Below are positions 1 to 6,060 of a DNA stretch of 6,736 bases, piece by piece. This stretch comes from Desulfobacterales bacterium (lineage in GTDB: Bacteria > Desulfobacterota > Desulfobacteria > Desulfobacterales > Desulfosalsimonadaceae). Positions within the stretch are counted from its first letter, which is position 1. Each line of letters begins with the position of its first letter. The translations under genes and the position numbers were made by a program. The stretch covers positions 1 to 6,736 of the forward strand of contig JAGXLE010000082.1 of NCBI GenBank assembly GCA_018334855.1. The letters run 5' to 3'. The notes beneath the pieces were generated by a model. It was given only the letters and a program-made list of their open reading frames with translations. It was not told the DNA's origin and made no database searches.

Positions 1-45
1 GAAGAAATCCGGGAACGTAACATTTTCAAAAAAGAGGGGGATCAT
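1..45 (+). other. Upstream edge, no assignable gene
   Basis: This short lead-in cannot be assigned. The frame of the DUF169 gene is open back to position 1 (it would read EEIRERNIFKKEGDH before the ATG), so a longer N-terminus beyond the window edge cannot be excluded. The family usually begins close to the chosen ATG and a Shine-Dalgarno-like GAGGGGG at 34-40 precedes it, so I treat 46 as the start. Another frame has a stop at 18-20 and a third at 70-73, either of which could end an upstream gene. Confidence 0.3.
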
Positions 46-825
46 ATGGACCTTCAGCATGCCAACAACGTGATAGATAAGCATTTACGACCACAAACTT
101 TTCCGGTGGCAATCAGGCTTGCCGGTTCAGAAGATGCCGGTCCTGGTAAATTCAAGCAACCCAAAAAAGATTTTGGTGTGATTATGCCTGTATGTCAGGG
201 AGTCTCTCTGTCCAGAAGATATGGCTGGACGCTTGCGATGAGCCAGGAGGATATGCTCTGTCCGCTGGGGTCATTAACTTTGGGCTTTGTGCCCCCAAAA
301 CAGAAGTTTTTGGATGGAGAGTTCAACATTCCATTTTGGCTGCCGAATAAAGAGACAAGAGCAAAAGTGGCGCAGAATATTTCTAAACTGGAATATAACA
401 AGTACAGCAGGATTTTTATCGCGCCGCTTCACAAGGCAGACTTTGATCCCCAGGTTATTATATTTTACGGCAATCCTGCCCAGCTATCCAGATTGGTTCA
501 AAGCAATGTGTATGCAAACGGAAAACCGCTCACCTCCAGCCAATCAGGAGGATTTGCCTGTGGCGGTGAGATCACTGTGCCGTTCTTAACTGATGAATGC
601 CAGCTGATTATCACCGGAGGAGGCGACAGGGCAATTGCCCAGACTCAGGATCATGAAGGTGCTTTTTCCATTCCCATGAGCCAATTGGAAGGGATTATAA
701 ATGGTCTCGAAGCAACTCATAAAGCTGGAATGAGATATCCGACCACCTCATTTTTAACCTATCAGGCCCAGTTTCCACCTGTATTCAGTGAGCTGATGAG
801 CTATCTTGAAGAAAGCGGAGAATAA
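46..825 (+). CDS. DUF169 family protein (COG2043-like), function unknown
   Basis: This 259-residue cytoplasmic protein matches the DUF169 family (PF02596/COG2043) in length and layout. An N-terminal 'FPVAIRL' segment (19-25) is followed by 'PVCQGVSLSRR' (48-58), a 'LCPLGSLTLGF' segment (71-81), and a Gly/Cys-rich 'SGGFACGGEITVPF' (167-180). Cysteines at 50, 72, 172 and 185 are the most notable residues; the first three lie in the recognisable family segments and could bind a metal or cofactor, but that is inference. There is no signal peptide or membrane helix. The ATG at 46 follows GAGGGGG with 5 nt spacing. The stop lies 10 nt before the start of an M20 amidohydrolase, so the two probably form an operon and may act on the same compound. 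DUF169 has no established biochemical role, so no reaction is proposed. The family call is from recognition of the motifs, not from a search. Confidence 0.85.
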   Translation: MDLQHANNVIDKHLRPQTFPVAIRLAGSEDAGPGKFKQPKKDFGVIMPVCQGVSLSRRYGWTLAMSQEDMLCPLGSLTLGFVPPKQKFLDGEFNIPFWLPNKETRAKVAQNISKLEYNKYSRIFIAPLHKADFDPQVIIFYGNPAQLSRLVQSNVYANGKPLTSSQSGGFACGGEITVPFLTDECQLIITGGGDRAIAQTQDHEGAFSIPMSQLEGIINGLEATHKAGMRYPTTSFLTYQAQFPPVFSELMSYLEESGE

Positions 826-831
826 AAGGAA
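823..831 (+). promoter_or_regulatory. Ribosome binding site of the amidohydrolase, overlapping the upstream stop
   Basis: The sequence TAAAAGGAA contains the TAA stop of the DUF169 gene (823-825) followed at once by AAAGGA, which is 5 nt before the ATG at 836. This supports ATG 836 over the in-frame TTG at 806, which lies inside the DUF169 gene and has no such site. The arrangement is typical of translational coupling. Confidence 0.6.
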
Positions 832-835
832 AACC

Positions 836-2011
836 ATGAATATTCTGAAGCTCGCCGCTGATCACCGCCGGAGAATGGTCAACCTTCGAAGGCAGTTCCA
901 TATGTATCCGGAGACAGGGTGGAAGGAATATGAAACCTGCAACAAAATTCAGTCTGCCCTGGACAGCCTGAAAATCCCTTTTCGATCCATCCCCCCTACC
1001 GGCATCATAGCAACCATCGAGGGTGCTCAACCCGGCAGAACCGTGGCTTTGAGGGCTGACATGGACGCTCTCCCACAGCCGGAAAAAAACAATCATGACT
1101 ATGTGTCCCGCAACCCGGGCGTCAGCCATGTCTGCGGCCATGACGCACACATGGCTATGCTTTTGGGCGCAGCCTCAGTTCTGACAGACATTCAGGACCA
1201 GGTCAGGGGGACCATCAAATTGATTTTTCAACCCGCAGAAGAGATATTCGGCGGCGCCCGGGCAATTATTGAAGCAGGCGGTCTGGACGGGGTGGATGGC
1301 ATTTTCGGACTTCATATTCTGGGGAACCTGCCAGTCGGGCAGGCGGCCGTGGCTCCGGGAGCGATAATGTCTGCAGCCAATCATTTTACCGTTCGTGTCA
1401 GCGGACGAAGCGGTCATGGAGGCCTGCCGCACGAGGGCGTGGATGCTTTGCTGGCAGCTGCTGCCATTGTAATGAACCTGCAATCCATTACCAGCCGGGA
1501 GATCAACCCCCTTGAGACCGCGGTTGTTAGCATCGGCCGGCTGGAAGCTGGAACGGCTTACAACATTATCGCCGGGACCGCAATGCTGGAAGGCACCACC
1601 AGATGTTTTTCCGAAGAAATCAATAAGGACTTGCCCGGCAAGATGGAGCGAATCATCAGGAACACAGCCAGTGCCTATGCTGCGGATGCAGAGTTTGATT
1701 ACACCCCCTCAGTCCCGCCCACGGTTAATGATGATTTTTGCACTCGGTTGGTTGAAAAATCGATTGATACAATATTTGGCCGGGAAAAGCGAACACAACT
1801 GGCACCCGTTACCGGGGCGGAGGATTTTGCTTTTTATTTACAGCAGGTTCCCGGGGTTTTTGTTTTTTTGGGGGGCGGCAATAAAGAAAAAGGGCTTGCT
1901 TTTCCCCAGCACCATGAATCATTTGACATAGATGAGGATGCGGTGGAATTGGGGGCGGCCTTGTATGCCCGGTACGCAATGGATTTCTTAAACGTCGCCG
2001 GAACCGGGTGA
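836..2011 (+). CDS. M20D family amidohydrolase (N-acyl amino acid / hippurate hydrolase type)
   Basis: A 391-residue di-metal amidohydrolase of the M20D group (HipO/AbgB/IAA-amino acid hydrolase relatives), the usual length for the family. Such enzymes cleave N-acyl amino acids to a carboxylic acid and an amino acid in the cytoplasm; the substrate here cannot be told from sequence. Visible motifs are 'RRQFHMYPETGWKEYET' (18-34), 'LRADMDALP' (72-80), 'VCGHDAHMAMLLGAA' (99-113), 'FQPAEE' (131-136), 'GLHILG' (158-163), 'SGRSGHGGLPHEGVDAL' (189-205), 'PVTGAEDFAFYL' (324-335) and 'HHESFDIDEDAV' (359-370). Predicted metal ligands are Cys100, His102, Glu136, His160 and His360, with Glu135 as general base; all are present, so the enzyme should be active. 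The central part (about 180-290) is the lid/dimerisation domain. No signal peptide. An in-frame TTG at 806 would add ten residues, but ATG 836 has the better ribosome site. It is the second gene of a pair with the DUF169 gene. No clear terminator follows. Confidence 0.93.
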   Translation: MNILKLAADHRRRMVNLRRQFHMYPETGWKEYETCNKIQSALDSLKIPFRSIPPTGIIATIEGAQPGRTVALRADMDALPQPEKNNHDYVSRNPGVSHVCGHDAHMAMLLGAASVLTDIQDQVRGTIKLIFQPAEEIFGGARAIIEAGGLDGVDGIFGLHILGNLPVGQAAVAPGAIMSAANHFTVRVSGRSGHGGLPHEGVDALLAAAAIVMNLQSITSREINPLETAVVSIGRLEAGTAYNIIAGTAMLEGTTRCFSEEINKDLPGKMERIIRNTASAYAADAEFDYTPSVPPTVNDDFCTRLVEKSIDTIFGREKRTQLAPVTGAEDFAFYLQQVPGVFVFLGGGNKEKGLAFPQHHESFDIDEDAVELGAALYARYAMDFLNVAGTG

Positions 2012-2077
2012 TTTTTATCCGAACTGACAGGTACTGATTTTAATATAATACGGATCTCCTTTAACAACCGGCACTGC

Positions 2078-2103
2078 TTGACAAATTAAATTTTTTGTAT
2101 AAT
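2078..2103 (+). promoter_or_regulatory. Candidate sigma70 promoter for the GAF gene, short spacer
   Basis: A perfect TTGACA (2078-2083) is followed by a perfect TATAAT (2098-2103). The spacer is only 14 nt where about 17 is normal, so the two boxes may not work together. The surroundings are very AT-rich. If used, transcription would start near 2110, giving a leader of about 220 nt before the ATG at 2334. Confidence 0.4.
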
Positions 2104-2319
2104 TTTAAAAGAAAGTACCATTGGAACTACGGGATTATAAACTCACCCGGAATTTGCTCTCTTGCTATTTCCCCACTCCGGAATACTGAATTGGTCTATA
2201 TTTAATTTTCCGCACATACCGCTCCTTTTGAGGTCTGAGCGTCCGGGAACGCAACAATCTGTCCTCGATCAGCCTTTCAGTTCCAGATGGAAGATAAGGT
2301 TTCTTGCCAAAGCAAATTA

Positions 2320-2326
2320 AAGGAGG
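2320..2326 (+). promoter_or_regulatory. Strong Shine-Dalgarno of the GAF gene
   Basis: AAGGAGG sits 7 nt before ATG 2334. It decides the start against an in-frame TTG at 2304, which lacks any such sequence and would place this ribosome site inside the coding region. Confidence 0.75.
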
Positions 2327-2333
2327 CAAAATC

Positions 2334-2945
2334 ATGAAAAAACAAACAGTTAATTATGAAACACTTCTTAAAATCACCAATTCGGTATCCCATTCCCGTG
2401 ACCCAGAAGAAATTGTGGTTTTGACTGTGGAGAGCATGACACATGCCCTGGGTGTCAAGGGATGCACCATTTTTTTGACCAACCCACGCACCAATGAACT
2501 GGAAATCGCGGGCTCCTATGGCCTAAGCCAGGAATACCTTGACAAAGGCCCTGTCAGCGCCATTCATTCAATTGCAGATTCCCTGAATGAAGGGCCGGTT
2601 GCAATTGAGGATGTTTCGGATGATCCAAGGATACAGTATCCTGAAGAGGCCAAAAAAGAAGGCATAACTTCGATACTTTCCGTGCCCATGACTACAGGAG
2701 GGAGAAGCATCGGAGCAATGCGTATTTACACTGCAGAGCCTGGGGAATTTGAACTTGAGGATGTAAATTTCATTCAAGCCGTAGCAAACATGACCGGTAT
2801 GGCCATTGAGATGGCCAGGCTTAACAAAGGCCTGAAAGACAGCATTGAGGTCCTTAAGACCATGCGGGATCCCAGGACCCGTAAGTCAAAGAGGAGAACC
2901 CCTTATGAGGGAGTGCCCCGAAGTTTCTCACGCTCCCAGCTCTAA
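2334..2945 (+). CDS. Stand-alone GAF domain protein with basic C-terminal tail
   Basis: A 203-residue soluble protein made of a single GAF domain (about 20-162) and a tail. Typical GAF features are the early helix 'DPEEIVVLTVESMTHALGVKGCTIFLTN' region (23-50), 'LEIAGSYGLS' (56-65), 'GPVAIEDVSDDPR' (87-99), 'GITSILSVPM' (110-119), 'GGRSIGAMRIYT' (122-133) and the closing helix 'FIQAVANMTGMAIEMARL' (146-163). GAF domains bind small ligands or mediate signalling contacts; nothing here identifies the ligand, and the single Cys44 is not enough to infer a haem or bilin. There is no kinase, cyclase or DNA-binding output domain. The tail (about 178-203) is rich in Arg/Lys and contains 'RTPYEGVP'; it could bind nucleic acid, phospholipid or a partner, which is inference. 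It converges on the PAS-PAS kinase gene, 212 nt away, so it could belong to the same signalling pathway, but they share no transcript. Confidence 0.85.
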   Translation: MKKQTVNYETLLKITNSVSHSRDPEEIVVLTVESMTHALGVKGCTIFLTNPRTNELEIAGSYGLSQEYLDKGPVSAIHSIADSLNEGPVAIEDVSDDPRIQYPEEAKKEGITSILSVPMTTGGRSIGAMRIYTAEPGEFELEDVNFIQAVANMTGMAIEMARLNKGLKDSIEVLKTMRDPRTRKSKRRTPYEGVPRSFSRSQL

Positions 2946-3157
2946 ACACGGATATTTCTCCTGATAAGAGCGGGTTAGTGATCTGCGGTTGCTTACGCCC
3001 ACAGTCTTCTCTCATATTGGTCAAGAAAGGAATTGATGGGCCCTAGATCCAGTCGCCTTCCGGAAAAACAAGCATCCGGGACGGTATATTTCACTTTGCC
3101 GGCTCTGAAACCAGGGAGTCACAAGCAAGCATCGGATTTGATGGATGCCATAGCGGG

Positions 3158-4738
3158 TCAGTAGGGGATTTCGGCTTCTTCCCGGGCTTTTTGGGGAACA
3201 AGGAGCGTGAAGCAGGAACCGCTCCCCATGGTGCTTTCAATACGAAACTCACCACCTATCAAACTTATCCGTTCATGGATGCTAAACAAACCAAACCCTG
3301 AGCGATGCGTATGCCAATTATAAACCTCGTCTGGATTAAAGCCTTTTCCATGATCCCGTAGAATTATCTGTACAAAATCGCCATCTGTCCGTCTGAATTC
3401 CAGCTCTGCCTGGCTGACCACTGCATGCTTGATAACATTAAACAACAATTCCCGAATGGATTGGAATATCAGGACCCTTATACCTTCCCCGTTAATTTTT
3501 ACAGAATCGTCTATTCTCAGTATCACGCGGAGCCCATGTGTTTGTTCCATCCAGCCTGCGAGCCATTCCAATGCCGGCGCAAGCCCTTCTTTTTTCAGAA
3601 TCGGCGGCGCCAGCTCCCTGGTCAAAGATCGCGTCGATCGTATCGATTCGGACAGAAGATCCACTATTTTCAGGGCCTCGGCTTTATTCGATTCCGGGAT
3701 CTGCTCAACCAGCGTTTCCGTTTGCATTCTTGCTGCTGTGATTACCTGCTGGAGATGATCATGAAGAATCTCAGAAATCCGTTGCCGTTCCCGGTGCTCG
3801 GCCATGGTTAATTCATAGCTGAGGCGGGAGAGTTGCTTTGCTCTGGCCTCTGCAAGTTCGGTGCGCTCAGCGACCCGCTCCTCCAAATACGTGTTTAAAC
3901 GCCGCAGTTCTTCTTCAGCCTCCCGATATTTTGTTATGTCATGGGCCACCTCTATCGCACCTGTTACATTCCCGGCTTCATCTTTCACCGGTGCTGCCCG
4001 CACAAGCCAAAAGCCTTGACTCCGGGGCCAATTCTCTACCACATCAGGCGACAATTCACCTTCTTGCGGCTGACCGCTCTTTATAGCACGGGTCACAGGG
4101 CAATACTCGCAAAACCGGCCAAAACCCCATGCATCGTAACACTTGATGCCTGTCAGTTCTGATAGAGTTTTGCCGGTTGCCTCGGTGAAGCTTTTGTTTG
4201 CCCATTGAATGTTTTGTTCGACGTCGTGATGAATGATGATTTCTACGGTACTATCCAATATCAGACTACGTTCCTGCAAAGAGGCTTTCAGCTCCCGTTT
4301 AGTCCGCTCGGTTTCGGTTACATCCGTAAGGGAGAAAAGCAGCATCTCCACATTACCATTTTCATCCAGAATGGGCTCCAGGCGCCAGTCCCAATAGGTC
4401 GTTCCCCGCTCAGGCTGGTCTGGATGAGAAAACGGTTTTGCATTCACCTCAAAGGGCTCGCCGGTTTCCACCACCCTGCGAAAGATGGCCTCGTTTTCCT
4501 GGTGGGGATAGAGATCGAAATGGTTCTTGCCGATGTAATCCGCCGGTTCCCGTTTCCCTGCCTCGGCGTAGGCGCGGTTGACCCAGAGGAAATTGAACTG
4601 AGGGTCCAGGCAGGCCAGCATGACGTGGGTGCTGTTGGCGACTCTTTCCAACACCCTATTCGCATTGGACAGATCCTGAAGCAGTTCTTCCCTGGATTTA
4701 TTCTCGTCAGGCTCATACCCCGAACTATTATAATCCAT
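3158..4738 (-). CDS. Soluble PAS-PAS sensor histidine kinase (HisKA_3 / NarL-type)
   Basis: A 526-residue two-component sensor kinase. A first PAS domain spans about 25-145 ('LACLDPQFNFLWVNRAYAEA', then 'YWDWRLEPILDENGNV'), and a second spans about 152-272 ('IQWANKSFTEATGKTLSELTG', ending 'GAIEVAHDITKYREAEE'). A coiled coil covers about 271-312. The HisKA_3 dimerisation/phosphoacceptor region follows (about 313-380) with the H-box 'ERQRISEILHDHLQQ'; the phosphorylated residue should be His326. The HATPase domain has an N-box 'RELLFNVIKHA' (429-439; Asn434), a G1 box 'DHGKGFNPD' (462-470) and a G2 box 'GFGLFSIHERI' (481-491), all intact. No membrane segment or signal peptide, so it senses a cytoplasmic cue. 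Cys200, Cys210 and Cys213 in the second PAS may bind a metal or sense redox. ATG 4738 has only a weak GGGG at about 10 nt, but a good promoter lies about 40 nt upstream. The receiver-only regulator encoded upstream on the same strand is its probable partner. Confidence 0.93.
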   Translation of the reverse strand: MDYNSSGYEPDENKSREELLQDLSNANRVLERVANSTHVMLACLDPQFNFLWVNRAYAEAGKREPADYIGKNHFDLYPHQENEAIFRRVVETGEPFEVNAKPFSHPDQPERGTTYWDWRLEPILDENGNVEMLLFSLTDVTETERTKRELKASLQERSLILDSTVEIIIHHDVEQNIQWANKSFTEATGKTLSELTGIKCYDAWGFGRFCEYCPVTRAIKSGQPQEGELSPDVVENWPRSQGFWLVRAAPVKDEAGNVTGAIEVAHDITKYREAEEELRRLNTYLEERVAERTELAEARAKQLSRLSYELTMAEHRERQRISEILHDHLQQVITAARMQTETLVEQIPESNKAEALKIVDLLSESIRSTRSLTRELAPPILKKEGLAPALEWLAGWMEQTHGLRVILRIDDSVKINGEGIRVLIFQSIRELLFNVIKHAVVSQAELEFRRTDGDFVQIILRDHGKGFNPDEVYNWHTHRSGFGLFSIHERISLIGGEFRIESTMGSGSCFTLLVPQKAREEAEIPY

Positions 4739-4785
4739 TGATCGCCCCGGCTCATGATTGTAGAGAAGGAAAATAATAATATGGG

Positions 4786-4815
4786 ATATTACCCAAAAAC
4801 CTTAACCAGTGTCAA
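4786..4815 (-). promoter_or_regulatory. Candidate sigma70 promoter of the kinase gene
   Basis: Read on the - strand, a perfect TTGACA (4815-4810) is followed after 18 nt by TAATAT (4791-4786). This would start transcription near 4779, leaving a leader of about 40 nt before ATG 4738. It suggests the kinase can be transcribed independently of the upstream regulator gene. Confidence 0.6.
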
Positions 4816-4843
4816 CTTGCGAGAAGGATTTTTTTGCAGTGAC

Positions 4844-4855
4844 AAATTATAATTT
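4844..4855. promoter_or_regulatory. Perfect 12-nt palindrome upstream of the kinase promoter
   Basis: AAATTATAATTT is fully self-complementary. It lies 28 nt upstream of the -35 box of the kinase promoter, a position suited to an activator site or an UP-like AT element. AT-rich palindromes arise easily by chance, so this is only a candidate. Confidence 0.3.
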
Positions 4856-5091
4856 TATGGTTTTTGATTACGTTGGCCGTTTCCGTTATACTTGACAGTA
4901 GCTACAGGAAAAGTTGGGCAGATGTGATCAAGGCCGGTATACAGTTTGAGAATAGGTCCTTTTGCCGGCCCAGGCATTATTCTTGGGTATTCCAATACTT
5001 GGACAGTGCGCCTGTTCTCCATCAAACCCGTCAAACCAGAGAAATACTGCCGGGGAATAGCCACAAACCTTGTATATATAACACTCCTTTA

Positions 5092-5601
5092 TCACAAGAA
5101 TCTACGGATGGCCTTTATCAGTTCTCCGGAAAGGGCGTGCTTGTTAATGTAAGCTGTCGCGCCCGCAGCATGCATGCGATTTCTTGTTAGTTGGTTGTCG
5201 TGCATGCTTAAAGCAAAAATTCTGACATCAGGTTGACTCTGGCTAATCAGGGTTGTGGCCTCAATACCATCCATTCCCGGCATGGAAACATCCATCACAA
5301 TGACATCCGGAGTGAGTTGCTCTGCCAATTGAACAGCTTCAAGACCGCTGGCGGCCTGGGCACAGACCTCGAAGTCGTCTTCGTCATTTAAAAGCTCGGT
5401 GACGGCCTCCCGCATGAAAGAATGATCATCCACCACCAGTATTTTGATGCAGTTTGATTGATCGAGGCTCATATAAAAAGCATAAAACATATCCAGTGAC
5501 TCTGCCACCAATCTTTCTATGTCTTTCGCCTGCAACCACTTCTCGCCCCATTGGGGACAGAATTCTCGGGATGCCAAAAATTTGCACATCGAATGCGCCA
5601 T
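5092..5601 (-). CDS. Receiver-only response regulator with N-terminal extension
   Basis: A CheY-like receiver domain forms the last 120 or so residues, starting at 'CIKILVVDDHSFMREAV'. With the ATG at 5601 the protein is 169 residues. The acidic pair is Asp58/Asp59, the phosphoacceptor is Asp104 in 'DVIVMDVSMPGMDG', the switch Ser is Ser132 in 'FALSMHDN', and the conserved Lys is Lys154 in 'AYINKHA'; all are intact. The domain ends at the last helix 'ELIKAIRRFL' and the gene stops, so there is no DNA-binding or enzymatic output. The receiver is of the NarL/hybrid-kinase type, matching the HisKA_3 kinase downstream. About 50 residues precede the receiver ('CKFLASREFCPQWGEKWLQ' and an amphipathic stretch); I do not recognise them. 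The start is uncertain: TTG 5643, ATG 5601, 5589, 5490 and 5472 are all in frame and none has a good Shine-Dalgarno. ATG 5472 would give a bare receiver. A TACAAT box (5616-5611 on the - strand) lies just upstream of 5601 but lacks a clear -35. Confidence 0.85.
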   Translation of the reverse strand: MAHSMCKFLASREFCPQWGEKWLQAKDIERLVAESLDMFYAFYMSLDQSNCIKILVVDDHSFMREAVTELLNDEDDFEVCAQAASGLEAVQLAEQLTPDVIVMDVSMPGMDGIEATTLISQSQPDVRIFALSMHDNQLTRNRMHAAGATAYINKHALSGELIKAIRRFL

Positions 5602-5652
5602 GTTATTTTTATTGTAAATAGCCGGGTTGCGGCGAAAATCCAAACTTTAAAC

Positions 5653-5662
5653 AAAAGGAGGT
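5653..5662 (+). promoter_or_regulatory. Strong Shine-Dalgarno of the tyrosine recombinase
   Basis: AAAAGGAGGT lies 4 nt before the ATG at 5667. It marks 5667 as the true original start of the recombinase, although the frame opened here is interrupted after 33 codons. Confidence 0.75.
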
Positions 5663-5722
5663 CACCATGCTGCTTTCACAAGCCATCACCAATTTCATGG
5701 AGTACCAGAAAATGAACGCGGG

Positions 5723-5729
5723 AAAAAAA
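5723..5729 (+). other. A7 homopolymer at the frameshift site
   Basis: Seven consecutive A residues follow GCGGG in codons 19-21 of the recombinase. Losing one A (or gaining two) restores the full reading frame. The run is in the phase of an A_AAA_AAA slippery heptamer, but a ribosomal -1 shift would enter the wrong frame. Polymerase slippage or a +1 event would be needed. Confidence 0.75.
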
Positions 5730-6060
5730 TACGGTCAAGAATTACAGTCTTTTTCTGGCCCGGCTTGATACCAATTTTAAAGGCCGGGATGTTAACTCCA
5801 TCACGTCGGATCAAATCCTGAAATTTCTGACCCAGGATACCGAGGGCCAGAAACAAACCACCAAGCGTTTCAAGTACACCCTTCTTAAAACCCTTTTCAA
5901 TTTTATCAAAGACAACGAAAATCCGGCGCTGGTTAATCCCTGCGATTCACCGGTACTGAAGAAGACGTTTCGCCTGGCCAAAGGCCGCCAGTGGAGCATT
6001 CTGGAAAAGGATGTCGTTGATGAGATCATATTCCGGACTGATAATCTCCGGAATCGGCTA

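Larger units (their letters stand above)
2012..2333. other. Intergenic region of 322 nt before the GAF gene
   Basis: No reading frame of coding quality was found on either strand. The left half is AT-rich and contains the promoter-like sequence described separately. The remainder would form a leader of more than 200 nt before the GAF start. I looked for a terminator of the amidohydrolase operon: the only inverted pair (ATCCG at 2017-2021 with CGGAT at 2051-2055) is too short and has no T-run. No riboswitch or tRNA fold was recognised by eye. Confidence 0.5.
4739..5091. other. Spacer of 353 nt between regulator and kinase genes
   Basis: This stretch separates the two signalling genes on the - strand. 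It holds the kinase promoter (4786-4815) and a 12-nt palindrome (4844-4855). The rest (about 4860-5091) is less AT-rich and has open frames on both strands: a + strand frame from a TTG at 4864 running into the regulator gene, and a - strand frame from a GTG at 5064 to 4855 of 69 residues. Neither resembles a family I know, and neither has a convincing ribosome site. No LuxR-type helix-turn-helix is visible here in any frame, so it is not a simple lost output domain of the regulator. There is no terminator-like hairpin after the regulator stop. Confidence 0.5.

Noticed and set aside
8..22. A 15-nt match (14 of 15) between positions 8-22 and 2242-2256 around TCCGGGAACG
   Set aside because: Too short, found once each, and with different flanks; probably chance.
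785..1150. 121-codon - strand open frame across the operon junction and amidohydrolase start
   Set aside because: It overlaps well-supported genes on the other strand and shows no recognisable domain.
2061..2085. Possible sigma54 promoter around CGGCACTGCTTGACA
   Set aside because: The spacing between the GGCAC and TTG parts is one base short and the -12 GC is missing.
3129..3148. Small hairpin (GCATC with GATGC) between the convergent GAF and kinase genes
   Set aside because: Only 5 bp of stem with a 10-nt loop and no T-run on either strand; not a credible terminator. Nothing else was seen in 2946-3157.
4205..4741. Long + strand open frame of 178 codons opposite the kinase N-terminus
   Set aside because: It lies wholly antisense to clear PAS-domain coding sequence and its translation matches no family; it is a shadow frame.
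5582..5609. Possible recombinase promoter TTGCAC with TATTTT, 16 nt spacing, + strand
   Set aside because: Both boxes match the consensus poorly and the site lies within the regulator reading frame; not strong enough to report as a feature.
5723..5768. Programmed -1 ribosomal frameshift at A_AAA_AAA in the recombinase
   Set aside because: The heptamer is in the right phase, but a -1 shift leads to a frame other than the one encoding the recombinase; a +1 change is needed.
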